A stretch of 32,276 bases of DNA, taken from assembly GCA_021846945.1 (NCBI GenBank), contig JAJZVZ010000046.1, positions 1 to 32,276 of the forward strand, written 5' to 3'. The translations under genes and the position numbers were made by a program. This DNA comes from Acidobacteriota bacterium (GTDB taxonomy: Bacteria > Acidobacteriota > Terriglobia > Terriglobales > Acidobacteriaceae). The notes below the pieces were generated by a model. It searched no databases and was not told where the DNA came from. It saw only the letters and a list, made by a program, of their open reading frames with translations. Positions 32,163-32,276 of this stretch are shown here, one piece after another. How positions within the stretch are numbered: the stretch's first letter is position 1; each line of letters begins with the position of its first letter.

Positions 32163-32276
32163 ATGATGAGACGATTCTCTTTTCTGTTCCTCGTCGGTTG
32201 CTGCCTGTTCCGGATTTCGGCGGCAGGTCAACTGCCACTGCTCGGGATCGCGCGAGTCAGCATCCGTGTCACCAAT
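32163..32276 (+). CDS. Exported VOC/glyoxalase-fold protein, N-terminal fragment
   Basis: The window ends 38 codons into this gene. After two possible ATG starts (32163 and 32166), preceded by GAGGG at about 32155-32159, comes a short positive region and a hydrophobic stretch (FSFLFLVGCCLFRISAAG) that looks like a signal peptide. The next residues, LLGIARVSIRVTN, match the first beta strand of vicinal-oxygen-chelate (glyoxalase/dioxygenase-fold) domains, which usually begin GIxHVxIxVxD. The usual metal-binding His near this strand is Arg here (GIAR rather than GIAH). Function cannot be set from the fragment. Confidence 0.55.
   Translation, partial: MMRRFSFLFLVGCCLFRISAAGQLPLLGIARVSIRVTN

Overview
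The window most resembles a chromosomal segment of an Acidobacteriota (Terriglobia-like) bacterium. The main clue is a 1223-residue TonB-dependent receptor with an N-terminal carboxypeptidase-regulatory-like domain, a type greatly expanded in that phylum. High GC, consensus-like promoters and mostly purine-rich ribosome-binding sites fit. The assignment is inferred from protein style, not from a marker gene. No tRNA, rRNA, insertion sequence, phage gene or CRISPR array was seen.

Layout. (1) 1-5457, + strand: the end of a TolC-type outer-membrane gene, then a membrane-fusion protein, two ABC ATPases and two ABC-2 permeases. The genes are overlapping or tightly packed and form a YbhGFSR-like tripartite exporter. 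(2) 5549-9422, +: a recognisable promoter and a very large GH13 (alpha-amylase superfamily) protein without a signal peptide. (3) 9924-14382, +: a three-gene NADH-oxidising (diaphorase) module, HoxE-like, a NuoF/HoxF-GltD fusion, and HoxU-like, with no hydrogenase or formate dehydrogenase subunits alongside. (4) 14840-16294, +: a phospholipase C/AcpA-family phosphoesterase. (5) 16428-16871, -: a DoxX-family membrane protein gene broken by two in-frame stop codons. (6) 17040-31799: an amino-sugar utilisation locus. (7) 32163-32276, +: the start of an exported VOC/glyoxalase-fold protein.

The amino-sugar locus is the most interesting region. A RhaT-family transporter, a GntR/UTRA regulator and a Tat-exported 1529-residue GH42-like glycosidase form one leftward operon. 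A fused NanE-NanK enzyme (ManNAc kinase plus ManNAc-6-P epimerase) is read divergently. Beyond it, converging on nanEK, lie a secreted FAD-dependent oxidoreductase with SLH-like repeats and the TonB receptor. A shared operator-like motif (TAGTWGWCTATAC) lies in the divergent control region and again inside the spacer of a near-consensus promoter for the TonB receptor. This suggests that the GntR protein controls both ends as one regulon. No sialidase, Neu5Ac lyase, NagA or NagB is present, so the true substrate may be a ManNAc-containing glycan rather than sialic acid. That is a hypothesis.

The exporter, the GH13 protein, the diaphorase and the phosphoesterase look like independent transcription units.
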